This document shows, piece by piece, positions 9,169 through 17,297 of a DNA stretch of 64,000 nt. The notes beneath the pieces are model-generated. The model was not told where the DNA came from and did not search any database. It saw only the letters and a program-made list of their open reading frames with translations. Position numbers and translations under genes: made by a program. The stretch comes from Oligoflexales bacterium (lineage in GTDB: Bacteria > Bdellovibrionota_B > Oligoflexia > Oligoflexales > RGVZ01), in assembly GCA_947494335.1 (NCBI GenBank), contig CANLUT010000001.1:1171649-1235648 (forward strand), written 5' to 3'. Positions within the stretch are counted from its first letter, which is position 1. The number at the start of each line of letters is the position of its first letter.

Positions 9169-9663
9169 ATGAGATTAGTTAGAAGAATGTTTTTTATCGC
9201 TGCAGGTCTTACGTCAAATTTTGCCCTGAGCGCCGAGCATCACAAGTCTTTTAAGGCTTTAGTTAATTTTGGAGCGTTAGAAGAAATAGAGGAGAGCCAC
9301 GGACTTTACAAGGTGAAGACGTCAGACAAGACTGCACCGATTGAAATAATTCGGGACTCTCGCAATCCAGTCATAGAATACAGTATACGAACAGTGCGAT
9401 CAGCCGGATGGATTGACTATTCAAGCCTTGCACTTTTCCGCGAACGCACAGCGGAAACTTTTGGATTCGTCCAAGCCGAAATTGATGTCAAGACATCATC
9501 TTTATGTAGATTTCGCCGAGTTACATATGGCGACCCGATGTCATTTCTTGAAACCGTTTCCAAATATACTTTTACGGTGGCGCTTGAAGACGATCGCCCA
9601 CCGGTAATACTTGAGTCCTCGCTCGTGACACAAGAAGCCTCCGCCCAGTGCCCGTCATTTTAA
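9169..9663 (+). CDS. Small secreted protein, unknown
   Basis: A 164-residue protein with a signal peptide (MRLVRRMFFIAAGLTSNFALSA) and a GAGGT ribosome binding site. It lies 24 bases after the dioxygenase-like gene, so the two probably share a transcript. The mature part is about 140 residues with two Cys (SSLCRF and AQCPSF near the end) that could form a disulfide. The pattern of strands is consistent with a small beta-rich periplasmic protein. I do not recognise a family. A role alongside the exported dioxygenase is suggested only by position. Confidence 0.6.
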   Translation: MRLVRRMFFIAAGLTSNFALSAEHHKSFKALVNFGALEEIEESHGLYKVKTSDKTAPIEIIRDSRNPVIEYSIRTVRSAGWIDYSSLALFRERTAETFGFVQAEIDVKTSSLCRFRRVTYGDPMSFLETVSKYTFTVALEDDRPPVILESSLVTQEASAQCPSF

Positions 9664-9769
9664 CTGGAGATGATGGAAAGTATTGATGTCGAGATCAAAC
9701 GGAAGAATTCTCATCATGAAGCGTGGAGTTTAATTGGAAGTGCGCACTACGAGTCTTGTGTAGTTTTAC

Positions 9770-9809
9770 AGAAAAAAGTACCCGGCTTGCCGTCCTATCG
9801 GAAGCCGGG
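9770..9809 (-). terminator. Intrinsic terminator of the accA-aroA-cmk run
   Basis: An 8-bp perfect stem (CCCGGCTT at 9781-9788 with AAGCCGGG at 9802-9809). On the minus strand it is followed by a run of six T (complement of 9771-9776). It sits about 130 bases downstream of the minus-strand lipoprotein gene. The plus-strand side has no T-run, so it acts leftward. Confidence 0.75.
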
Positions 9810-9939
9810 TCATTGACGTTATCACTACTAATTATCCAAATTTACTTCTAAAATTATTTTACGCTAAGTCAATTTTCTTTAGCCGGATGAAACAACGCGC
9901 AGGGACCGTGTTCAGCACTGCGGCCATCTTGACACTCAA

Positions 9940-10506
9940 TTAAGGTTTTTTCGCCAGATCACATTTTGATGTGCCAGCATTCCACGTGCCTTCAACCGTG
10001 TACTTCACATCGTTTGAAGTGTTGAAGTTCACGCCGGAAATCGTAAGCGTGGTCTTTTTTAATGGTGTCTCAACTTCGTAAGCCACAATTTCGATGCTGT
10101 ATTGTGCTTTGTCCAAGCGCCACTTGTACGAGTCTTGCGTTACCATGAGATTGCCGGCTTTACCAATCGTCGGGTCAAAAACCCATGGTGTTGGCTGATC
10201 CAAGTCACCTTTGGGGTCACGTGTTGGCGTGACTGACAAAGCTCCCGCAATAACCTTTGCTCCAGGACTCGAGTCATACCATCGACCGGTCCCGATACAC
10301 TTACCAATCTCAATAGATACTGTGAGCTGGGGAATCTGATCTAACGAAACATCCGAAATCGCACCAACCTGAGCTGCTGCAATAGTCGCATCACCAGACG
10401 AAGCGCCCTGGGGCGAAGACCCAGGAGCATTTGTAGTGGTCACCTCTTTGCAAGACACAAGTAAAACAGTGCTGATAGCAAAAGTGGTCATCATTTTGTT
10501 TTTCAT
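9940..10506 (-). CDS. Lipoprotein of unknown function
   Basis: A 188-residue lipoprotein (MKNKMMTTFAISTVLLVSCKE, lipid Cys19) with a low-complexity Ser/Ala/Gly linker. The beta-rich domain contains two Cys (EIGKCIGTG and TSKCDLAKKP) that probably pair, and it ends in lysines. Its ATG overlaps the stop of cmk as ATGA, which implies translational coupling with the cytidylate kinase. There is no known functional link between the two. It is the last gene before the terminator at 9770-9809. No family recognised. Confidence 0.65.
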   Translation of the reverse strand: MKNKMMTTFAISTVLLVSCKEVTTTNAPGSSPQGASSGDATIAAAQVGAISDVSLDQIPQLTVSIEIGKCIGTGRWYDSSPGAKVIAGALSVTPTRDPKGDLDQPTPWVFDPTIGKAGNLMVTQDSYKWRLDKAQYSIEIVAYEVETPLKKTTLTISGVNFNTSNDVKYTVEGTWNAGTSKCDLAKKP

Positions 10507-11192
10507 ACTAGCCCCTTTGACCGTAGCAGCTCTTTAAGGTTAGCAATGGCCTGTGCCACATCCATATCTGATGTATCAAATAATACCGCATCCTCAGCTC
10601 GACGCATAGGAGCGGAGTCTCTTTGGCTGTCTTGATCATCGCGTAAAGCAATCGCTTTCATGACGTCATCATGCGAAAGATCGACTTTTGGGCCAGTCTT
10701 TTCAAGCTGTTTTAGGCGCCTTGCTGCGCGCTGCTCAAGACTCGCCGTCATAAAAATTTTCAAATCAGCATCAGGAAAAATGACCGTTCCAATGTCCCGG
10801 CCGTCAACCATGGCTCCTTTAGGAGCAGACAATGAGAGCTTTCTTTGGATGGGAAGAAGTGCATCGCGAACCATAGGCATTTTGGCCACTGCACTCGCGC
10901 CATTGCCAGCCTCGACACTGTTGAGGCGCGGCGTCACGTCATCGACACCCACAAACAATCTCGCCGTTTCATGCTCCCAGCGTGCAGACTCGGAAAATTC
11001 TTCCAGTATTTTTTTGATTTCAGGTCCCTCAACAAGGGATAGGCCACGATCCAAACAAAGCAGCCCAACAGCTCGGTAAAGGGCTCCAGTATTCACATAA
11101 GACCATCCGAGGTCCTTACACACAGTCGCGCAAATACTACTTTTGCCAGAGCCAGCAGGGCCATCAACTGCAACAATCTTGGGGCGCGTCAT
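10503..11192 (-). CDS. cmk: Cytidylate kinase
   Basis: A cytosolic enzyme that phosphorylates CMP and dCMP with ATP. The P-loop is VAVDGPAGSGKSS at the N-terminus. YVNTGALYRAVG is the NMP-binding signature, VDGRDIGTVIFPDAD the CMP-specific Arg-Asp motif, and RRLKQL...RDDQDSQRDSAP the lid with the conserved Arg-Asp pairs. The family is usually about 225 residues, so the start at 11192 (230 residues, GGTGGAT upstream) is preferred. In-frame ATGs at 11210 and 11216 would add six or eight residues. It follows aroA and overlaps the next gene by four bases. aroA-cmk linkage is common in bacteria, often with rpsA, which is absent here. Confidence 0.93.
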   Translation of the reverse strand: MTRPKIVAVDGPAGSGKSSICATVCKDLGWSYVNTGALYRAVGLLCLDRGLSLVEGPEIKKILEEFSESARWEHETARLFVGVDDVTPRLNSVEAGNGASAVAKMPMVRDALLPIQRKLSLSAPKGAMVDGRDIGTVIFPDADLKIFMTASLEQRAARRLKQLEKTGPKVDLSHDDVMKAIALRDDQDSQRDSAPMRRAEDAVLFDTSDMDVAQAIANLKELLRSKGLV

Positions 11193-11226
11193 ATTGTAAA
11201 GATCCACCATCGTCATACCCGAAATT

Positions 11227-12597
11227 TTATTTGGTCCCAGCAGTTATATTCTGGAACGCTCGACGAAACAAAGGAAAACTTGTATCGATCCACGATAAGC
11301 CCCTGATTTTGGATGGACCGTTGGCTTTTGTGGCCAAAATCATGGCCGACATAACCAGGCGGTGATCATCACTGTCAAATGAAAAGGCATTGACAGGTCG
11401 AATTCCGGAGCCATACACACGCAACCAGTCGGGCCCATGCTCCACCCTGACACCAGCAGCTCCAAGTAATTGGACCAGCTGAGAAAGGCGATCACTTTCT
11501 TTTACGCGCAACTCACTTAAGCCCTCGAATAGCGAAACACCGTCGGCAAAAGTCGCAACAATTGCCAGCACCGGAACTTCATCTATCATTCGCACGGTGA
11601 CCGCAGCCGGCACATGGATGGGCTTGAGGGACAAAACAACACCTGATTTTACTCCAAGATCAGCCACCCGCTCCCCGAGACAATCCGGATCTATTCTTTC
11701 GTTACTCCAGCACACCTCAAGACCCATCTCTGCAAGTTTTTCATAAAACCCGATTCTCGATTTATTTTTGATGAGGCGCTGTGCGTTGATCTGCAAGCTA
11801 GGATGAATCGCCGACATGGCAGCAAAAAAAGCCACGCTCGAAGGGTCGGCAGGGATCGTGCACTCAAATGGATTTGGTCGCCACGGACCAACAACCGAAA
11901 CGATCTCTCGCTCCCCTGACACGCGACGCCTGATCGAAGCACCTAAGTGCTGCAACATGGTCTCAGTATGATCGCGCGAGCCGGCCGGTAGTTCGACGAC
12001 CGTCTCACCGTGAGTCGATAGACCAGCAAAAACTAAGGCTGACTTTAGCTGCGCAGACGCAATCGCCAGATTGTGTGTTCGAGGAGTTAAACAATGACTG
12101 GTTATGGTAAGTGGAAGTTTGCCAGGGGATTTTGTGTAGGAGATTTCAGCACCCATGTTCCGCAGGGGTTCGACGACGCGCCCCATCGGTCGGCTGCGCA
12201 GTGAGTCATCTCCAGTCAGTGAACACTTAAAATCTTTTAGCGATGAGAAAAGACCGATGAGCAGTCTTGCAGCCGTACCACTGTTACCGAGATCAAGTGG
12301 ATGATCTGGTTGCTGCAAATGATCAAGCCCTTTGGACGTCACGATCCACTGCGGCTCTCCTGCATCATTGATCGCGTCTTGAAATGTCACACCGCAATCA
12401 GCAAACGCTCGTCTCATGGCAAGGCAGTCGCTGCCTGTCAAAGGATTTGCAATTCGCGACGTACCGGCAGCCATCGAGGCAAGCATGATGGCTCGATGGG
12501 TCATTGATTTATCGGTTGATGGAGGAGCTGTCGCGATCATTCGCTCAGCATCAACAACCATCGGTTTGACTATGATCTCATCCTCAGTCTGATGCAA
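11227..12597 (-). CDS. aroA: 3-phosphoshikimate 1-carboxyvinyltransferase (EPSP synthase)
   Basis: Sixth step of the shikimate pathway: joins shikimate-3-phosphate and phosphoenolpyruvate. Signature elements are PSTDKSMTHRAIML near residue 27, which holds the substrate-binding Lys-Ser, LGNSGTAARLLIGLFS (PEP loop), and LRVKESDRLSQL in the C-terminal half. The 456 residues are near the family size, with a slightly long N-terminus. The start appears to be TTG 12597 behind a GGAGG; no better ATG with a ribosome binding site is seen. The order accA, aroA, cmk with short gaps suggests one transcript. Confidence 0.93.
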   Translation of the reverse strand: MHQTEDEIIVKPMVVDAERMIATAPPSTDKSMTHRAIMLASMAAGTSRIANPLTGSDCLAMRRAFADCGVTFQDAINDAGEPQWIVTSKGLDHLQQPDHPLDLGNSGTAARLLIGLFSSLKDFKCSLTGDDSLRSRPMGRVVEPLRNMGAEISYTKSPGKLPLTITSHCLTPRTHNLAIASAQLKSALVFAGLSTHGETVVELPAGSRDHTETMLQHLGASIRRRVSGEREIVSVVGPWRPNPFECTIPADPSSVAFFAAMSAIHPSLQINAQRLIKNKSRIGFYEKLAEMGLEVCWSNERIDPDCLGERVADLGVKSGVVLSLKPIHVPAAVTVRMIDEVPVLAIVATFADGVSLFEGLSELRVKESDRLSQLVQLLGAAGVRVEHGPDWLRVYGSGIRPVNAFSFDSDDHRLVMSAMILATKANGPSKIRGLSWIDTSFPLFRRAFQNITAGTK

Positions 12598-12653
12598 AGC
12601 CCCTCCACTCGATCGCCCAAGAAAGGTCGAAAGCGTAGCTGCTACCGATCATT

Positions 12654-13601
12654 TTATTGTTCGATGACTTTGCCCATGTGAAGGTACTTATTAAATCGTT
12701 CATCGCGCAGGGTGTCAGGAGATTTACTCTGCAGCTCTCGCAACGCCTTGACGATCTGCGCACGCACACGATCAGCCGTTGTTGTTAAATCACGATGCGC
12801 GCCACCCTCAGGCTCCTTGATAATGCCGTCAATCACACCCAACTCTAAGGCGCTTTTTGCAGTGATTTTTAGCATTTCTGCCGCAGTTGGGGCCTCGGCT
12901 GCACTTTTCATAAGAATCGATGCGCAACCTTCCGGTGAAATCACCGAGTAGACACCGTGCTCGAGCATATAAACGCGATTTGCAACTGCAATTGCCAGCG
13001 CACCGCCGCTACCACCTTCACCAGTCACAACCGTCACCAGAGGAACTCGCAAGCGCGTCATCACCATGATGTTCTTCGCAATCGCTTCACTTTGACCGCG
13101 CTCTTCTGCATCGATTCCAGGGTAAGCACCCGGCGTGTCGACAAGAGTAACGATCGGAAGTTTGAATCGCTCCGCCATACTCATTAGACGCAGAGCTTTA
13201 CGGTACCCTTCCGGTCTTGGCATGCCGAAATTTCTAAAAATATTGTCTTTTGTGCCGCGGCCCTTTTGATGACCGATAATCACGATCGGAATATCGTCCA
13301 TGCGCGCAAGACCACCAACGATGGACTTATCATCCAAAAAGTTTCGGTCGCCATGGAGCTCAATAAAGCCAGTCGTCATCTCGGCAATGAGCTCAAGAGA
13401 GTTCGGACGCTTCGGATGCCGGGCAATCTGCGTTGACTCATAGGGTGTCAAATTCGCAAAAATTTGCTCACGAATGGCTTTTGCCTTGTTTTCCAGGTCT
13501 GCAAGCTCGCCATCGACATTTTTTAGCTGGCTCGATGCGATACGCTTCAATTCATCGATGCGACGTTCAAGATCAACCAGTGGCTTTTCAAAAGGAATCA
13601 C
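12654..13601 (-). CDS. accA: Acetyl-CoA carboxylase carboxyltransferase subunit alpha
   Basis: The alpha half of the carboxyltransferase that passes CO2 from biotinyl-BCCP to acetyl-CoA, the first step of fatty-acid synthesis. Recognisable blocks are ELHGDR, GHQKGR, NFGMPRPEGYRKALRLM, DTPGAYPGIDAEERGQ and GEGGSGGALAI, ending in MLKITAKSALELGVID. About 315 residues, as expected. The start is probably GTG 13601 (MIPFEKPLVDLERRI), which lines up with the usual N-terminus and has GGGGG upstream; GTG 13616 is the alternative. accD is not in this window. It leads the minus-strand run into aroA, 56 bases away. Confidence 0.95.
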   Translation of the reverse strand: MIPFEKPLVDLERRIDELKRIASSQLKNVDGELADLENKAKAIREQIFANLTPYESTQIARHPKRPNSLELIAEMTTGFIELHGDRNFLDDKSIVGGLARMDDIPIVIIGHQKGRGTKDNIFRNFGMPRPEGYRKALRLMSMAERFKLPIVTLVDTPGAYPGIDAEERGQSEAIAKNIMVMTRLRVPLVTVVTGEGGSGGALAIAVANRVYMLEHGVYSVISPEGCASILMKSAAEAPTAAEMLKITAKSALELGVIDGIIKEPEGGAHRDLTTTADRVRAQIVKALRELQSKSPDTLRDERFNKYLHMGKVIEQ

Positions 13602-13810
13602 GACTTCAACCCCCACCTAGGACCCGTGTCTCAGGGTCTTTCAACATCTACGCGTTTTCAAAACAATCCAATGACTCTAGGATACCCAATTAAGTTCGCT
13701 ATTTATCGAGCGTCACAGTCATGAACCAGCATTTTGACCCATTTCGGGATGGCTTGTCACCATGGGACTTAGGCCTGAGGCGGCATCTGGTAAAAAATTT
13801 TGGCGGGCAG

Positions 13811-13840
13811 TTGCTTTTGGGACCTGCATGTGGCTAAAAT
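13811..13840 (+). promoter_or_regulatory. Candidate sigma-70 promoter for the HU/IHF gene
   Basis: TTGCTT at 13811-13816, an 18-base spacer and TAAAAT at 13835-13840, placed 47 bases before the ATG at 13888. Matches are fair rather than strong. Confidence 0.4.
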
Positions 13841-13887
13841 AATAGGAGGTAATCGGAATTAGCCGATCAGAATCTCTGAGGTGAGGC

Positions 13888-14172
13888 ATGGTTAAATCAG
13901 AACTTGTTGAAGGTTTGGCAGAGCGCGCGGATATCACTCTTGCGAAAGCAGAGGAAGTCGTCGATTTATTTTTCAACTCTGTTGCTGAAACTCTCTGTCG
14001 AGGTGACCGCGTCGAGATTCGGGGATTCGGTGCATTCACGGTTCGTGAGTACAAAACCTACGAAGGTCGCAACCCCAAGACTGGCGAGAAAATCGTCGTT
14101 CCACCAAAGCGCTTACCTTTCTGGAAAACTGGCCAGGAGCTGAAGCAACGCGTTGACTCAGCATTTTCCTGA
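13888..14172 (+). CDS. HU/IHF-family nucleoid protein
   Basis: A 94-residue DNA-bending protein. It has the full family signature: VEIRGFGAFTVREY leading into the arm, then GRNPKTGEKIVVPPKRLPFW with the conserved Pro in the DNA-intercalating loop, and a C-terminal helix. The acidic N-terminus and the RGFGAF...GRNPKTGE pattern look closer to IHF than to classical HU, but the subunit type cannot be settled from one sequence. Ribosome binding site GAGGTGAGG. It is monocistronic, with its own promoter upstream and a strong terminator at 14210-14238. Confidence 0.92.
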   Translation: MVKSELVEGLAERADITLAKAEEVVDLFFNSVAETLCRGDRVEIRGFGAFTVREYKTYEGRNPKTGEKIVVPPKRLPFWKTGQELKQRVDSAFS

Positions 14173-14209
14173 ATTATTCAGAGGATTTTCCTCCTAAAAA
14201 GATTCACAG

Positions 14210-14238
14210 CGCCCGGGAGTTTCCTGGGCGTTTTTTTT
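14210..14238 (+). terminator. Intrinsic terminator of the HU/IHF gene
   Basis: A nine-pair stem (CGCCCGGGA at 14210-14218 with TCCTGGGCG at 14222-14230, one G-T pair), a three-base loop and then eight T at 14231-14238. Classic rho-independent form. Confidence 0.92.
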
Positions 14239-14381
14239 AGATCGGTTGATCCGTTGGTTTGAATTTTGTTTAGTTACGCCCCGCGGGGCTTGACAAACCC
14301 CGGGGTGGAGCTGATATTTCGGGAACCATCGCAACACTGAGACGGCTGGTTTATCGCCAAAACGTCGTGAGGATTACGAAG

Positions 14382-14603
14382 ATGCCAATCTATGAATACC
14401 AATGTGAAGCCTGCAGCAAGTCGACAGAAGTGATGCAAAAATCGACAGATCCGGCTCCCGCTACCTGCGAAAGCTGTGGAAAAGGCCCCATGGTGAAACA
14501 GCTAAGCATGTCCTCGTTTGCTTTAAAGGGAACGGGCTGGTATGTGACTGACTTCAAAGGTGGCTCCTCGACCCCAAAAACGACAACGAATTCTGAGTCT
14601 TAG
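14382..14603 (+). CDS. FmdB-type zinc-ribbon protein
   Basis: A 73-residue protein starting at ATG 14382 (MPIYEYQCEACS), the family's usual start. An upstream in-frame GTG at 14367 would add five residues. The two Cys pairs CEAC and CESC form the zinc ribbon of the FmdB/CxxC family. The C-terminal part ends in a Ser/Thr-rich tail (GGSSTPKTTTNSES). These small proteins are widespread, often called regulatory, but have no firm function. The gene is free-standing, with a possible TTGACA near 14290. Confidence 0.85.
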   Translation: MPIYEYQCEACSKSTEVMQKSTDPAPATCESCGKGPMVKQLSMSSFALKGTGWYVTDFKGGSSTPKTTTNSES

Positions 14604-14645
14604 CCTAAATATTAGATTTGCCCGTTCACCCACAGTGATTAATAG

Positions 14646-14703
14646 TTGACCATACTAACTTTATTAAATATAGACCCCTGGAATTCGAATTCAGGGGTTT
14701 TCT
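14646..14703 (+). promoter_or_regulatory. Promoter with overlapping hairpin and Shine-Dalgarno of the subtilase gene
   Basis: TTGACC at 14646-14651, a 17-base spacer and TATAGA at 14669-14674 form a good sigma-70 promoter. A stem follows directly: CCCCT at 14675-14679 pairs with AGGGG at 14693-14697, with inner GAATT/AATTC pairing, and four T come after it. AGGGG is also the Shine-Dalgarno for ATG 14704, six bases away. RNA reading through from fmdB would carry both arms, which would terminate it or mask the site. RNA started at this promoter (about 14681) would lack the left arm and leave the site free. Confidence 0.55.
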
Positions 14704-16095
14704 ATGCATTTTAAACTATTTTTATGCTCTGCTCTGCTCGTTGCAGCGTGCCAAGAGGCTCCCTCATGGATGCCAGGCTCCCAAGATGATGAACAGGGTA
14801 CGCCCTCGCGCCCATCGCAGTCTGCCCCAGAAGTCACAGATAGCTCGCTTCCTGCGGATCCAATTTACAAAGCAGCGATCACAAACCTCGACTACCTAAA
14901 AGCAAGTGTCAACCTTGAGCCATGGCTTAGGCGTGGTCATCACGGCGAGCGTTTGACGATTGCTATCTTAGATAATGGATTTGGCGGTCTCAAAGACGTG
15001 ATTGGCAAGCAGCTGCCGCCCGATACAAAAGTAGAACCCTCGAAACTCAACAATGAATCACCCACACCCCACGGCACCAAATTAGCTGAAATTATTTTTG
15101 CGATGACCTCGGGCTCTCCGCGTTGGACCAGCGAAAGCAAACATCCGCGCATCAAACTTTACAATTCAAATGGTTTTACAAATTTCTCAGCTGCAGTTGA
15201 TCAAGCCATCAGCGACAAGGTTGACATGATCGTCTACTCGCAGGTGTGGGAGTTTGGCGGAAACTTTGATGGCGGTGGTTTTATTAATGCGGCTGTGAAC
15301 AAAGCCACGAATGCAGGAATTCTTTGGATCAATGCAGCAGGGAACTATGCATCCAGTAGCTGGCAAGGTAGCATTCGATTTAGAAGTGACGGAACCGTAT
15401 TACTTCCTTATCAGGAAAACTATGTTCGACTCCTCGTCAATGAAACAGCGACAGCCGTCAAAATTACTCTTGCATGGAATGACTTTGCTGATACGAAAGA
15501 TTGGCGCACTTCAAGGGATCTGGACCTGGTTTTGCTGGACAGCAAAAAGCGAGAAATCGCGGCCAGCCGATTGATTCAAGATGGAGTCGACCATGGTAAA
15601 GATCCCAAGTACAGTGCTCACGCGCGCGAGATGATCACCACCAATCTGCAGCCAGGAGTTTATTTACTCAAGGTGATTGCACGCAGTCGCAACTTCGATG
15701 GGTCTTCGCGATTGAGACTGGCAGCCGATGGTGTGAATATTTCATTTCTCGACCAGTCACCATTTGCATCGGTCATGATCCCCGCAGACAATCCGAATGT
15801 GCTAACGGTCGGGGCCAGCGATGACGACCATAGCTCGGCAGGACCGACAATGGCTGGATTCACGAAGCCGGAAATCGTCGCTCCATCAATTATCGAGGTC
15901 GAAGGAGCATTCGCCTTTCAAGGAAGCTCGACTGCGGCTGCGGTCGCTGCTGCAACACTAGCGGTTTATCAAGAGGCGTGCGGCGTTAAATTCACAAGAA
16001 AGCAACTGCTAGACAGAATTGTCGATGGAAGAATTTCGCAAACCTCAACCAAGGGCCTCGGGCTCTGGTTAAACGCAGATGGCTTATGCCGCTAG
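14704..16095 (+). CDS. Subtilisin-family (S8) protease, lipoprotein
   Basis: A 463-residue lipoprotein (MHFKLFLCSALLVAACQE, lipid Cys16) carrying a subtilase domain. The catalytic triad is visible in order: Asp in LTIAILDNGFGG (about residue 91), His in TPHGTKLAEII (about 121), the oxyanion Asn in NAAGNYASSS, and Ser in FQGSSTAAAVAA near residue 404. The Ser motif GSSTAAA replaces the common GTSMAAP. A beta-sandwich insert (VRLLVNETATAVKITLAWN...) lies between Asn and Ser, as in several bacterial subtilases. It should work at the cell surface or in the periplasm. It lies upstream of a cluster of lipoproteins, one carrying a self-processing domain. Confidence 0.88.
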   Translation: MHFKLFLCSALLVAACQEAPSWMPGSQDDEQGTPSRPSQSAPEVTDSSLPADPIYKAAITNLDYLKASVNLEPWLRRGHHGERLTIAILDNGFGGLKDVIGKQLPPDTKVEPSKLNNESPTPHGTKLAEIIFAMTSGSPRWTSESKHPRIKLYNSNGFTNFSAAVDQAISDKVDMIVYSQVWEFGGNFDGGGFINAAVNKATNAGILWINAAGNYASSSWQGSIRFRSDGTVLLPYQENYVRLLVNETATAVKITLAWNDFADTKDWRTSRDLDLVLLDSKKREIAASRLIQDGVDHGKDPKYSAHAREMITTNLQPGVYLLKVIARSRNFDGSSRLRLAADGVNISFLDQSPFASVMIPADNPNVLTVGASDDDHSSAGPTMAGFTKPEIVAPSIIEVEGAFAFQGSSTAAAVAAATLAVYQEACGVKFTRKQLLDRIVDGRISQTSTKGLGLWLNADGLCR

Positions 16096-16156
16096 TCGGC
16101 TGACGCCCTACTCTTTTCATCTATAATTACGGGTGGTTAAATCTACAACATAACAA

Positions 16157-16216
16157 GCCCTTGATTCATAAGGCTTAATTATGAATCGTAAGGGCGGACA
16201 TTTATGTCTATAAATG
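16157..16216. other. Tandem hairpins between subtilase and Hint-lipoprotein genes
   Basis: A long imperfect hairpin: GCCCTT plus GATTCATAA at 16157-16171 pairs with TTATGAATC, two extra bases, then AAGGGC at 16179-16195. A second one follows immediately (CATTTAT/ATAAATG, about 16199-16216). No T-run follows, so a plain intrinsic terminator is unlikely. A protein-binding site or RNA structure ahead of the lipoprotein operon is possible. Confidence 0.5.
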
Positions 16217-16277
16217 CCAAGCCTTAAGGTTTAAGCCGATTATACCGATGACTCCTCCAATATTGGAGGTAAGGATC

Positions 16278-17285
16278 ATGGAACATAGAAGACCCAACTA
16301 CGTCGTCGGCCTATCCGCGCTTGTCGTGGCATCTTTAGTGACAGGAGTCGGTTGCAAAAATCGCTCGGTGAAACGGGACATCAAGAAAGATCCTTCTGTT
16401 ATTTTGCAGGGAGCGCCAGAGGACAGCAAAGAAGATCCTACGGTCACCGTGAAAGATCCAGAGAAAGGTGGACCGACAGAGCCCACCGTGTCATCCATGT
16501 GCCGCTACATTGATCCATCACAAAACATTTCGGAAGCTATCCCTGGTAGCCCTGCCGGTCTTGCGATTCCAATCTCCAACTACACAAAAAGTCCTGAGCT
16601 GCTCACGAAACAGGGCTCAAATACCAGCTTCAACTACACGATCTTTCAGAGACAAGATGGTTCAAACAAAACTCTTTTTTGGGATTCAAAAAGCAAAGGC
16701 TGGTTTGCCGTCAACTACAAGGCGACCATTCAAGGTGTCGATTCCCAAGCCTGCACGATTACCGCAGTGGCCACGTCTTCCCCTACAGAGAGAACAATGA
16801 ATGGCTGTTTTGACCCAGAAACACGGATCACGATGGCTGACGGGAGCAAAAAGAAAATCAAAGATATCCAGTTCAACGATCATGTCAAAAACCCTATCAC
16901 CGGAAAGTTTGGGATTGTCGTTCGCGTCACGAAGGGACCAGAGGCTGGAAAAGGCATGTATGAAGTTGGATTTAGCAACGCTGGTCACGTGGTCGTGACT
17001 AGTAAGCATCCGTTCGTCACCGCCACTGGAACAAAGACCGCTGATGAGCTTACGGTGACGGACAAGATCGCAGTCGGTGGAGGTCAATTCAAAAAGATCA
17101 CACACCTTGCCAAGCGCAGCATTAACAAGAAACAAACCGTCGTAAACTTTGCGCTAGCAGGTGCATCGACAAATGATCTTGACCATGTTGTGGAAGCCGA
17201 TGGCGTTGTAGCGGGAGACCTTTTTCTACAAGAAAAACTGGAAAATCTGAAAAAACTCAAAGACTCGGTGGCAAGCTCCAAATAA
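16278..17285 (+). CDS. Lipoprotein with C-terminal Hint (hedgehog/intein) domain
   Basis: Start at ATG 16278 behind GGAGGT; an ATG at 16248 lies before that site. The 335-residue product has a lipobox (TGVGC, lipid Cys26), a charged linker, a domain of about 100 residues with two Cys, and a Hint domain from residue 177 to about 317. Hint blocks seen: Cys177 in GCFDPETRITMADGS, IKDIQFNDHVKNP, GHVVVTSKHPFVTAT with His244, TADELTVTDKIAV, and a final VVNFALAG...DHVVEADGVVAGD. The usual C-terminal His-Asn pair is missing. The N-terminal thioester step looks possible, but Asn cyclisation does not, as in hedgehog and some bacterial intein-like domains. First gene of a three-lipoprotein operon. Confidence 0.8.
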   Translation: MEHRRPNYVVGLSALVVASLVTGVGCKNRSVKRDIKKDPSVILQGAPEDSKEDPTVTVKDPEKGGPTEPTVSSMCRYIDPSQNISEAIPGSPAGLAIPISNYTKSPELLTKQGSNTSFNYTIFQRQDGSNKTLFWDSKSKGWFAVNYKATIQGVDSQACTITAVATSSPTERTMNGCFDPETRITMADGSKKKIKDIQFNDHVKNPITGKFGIVVRVTKGPEAGKGMYEVGFSNAGHVVVTSKHPFVTATGTKTADELTVTDKIAVGGGQFKKITHLAKRSINKKQTVVNFALAGASTNDLDHVVEADGVVAGDLFLQEKLENLKKLKDSVASSK

Positions 17286-17297
17286 GAGGAGACGCGC

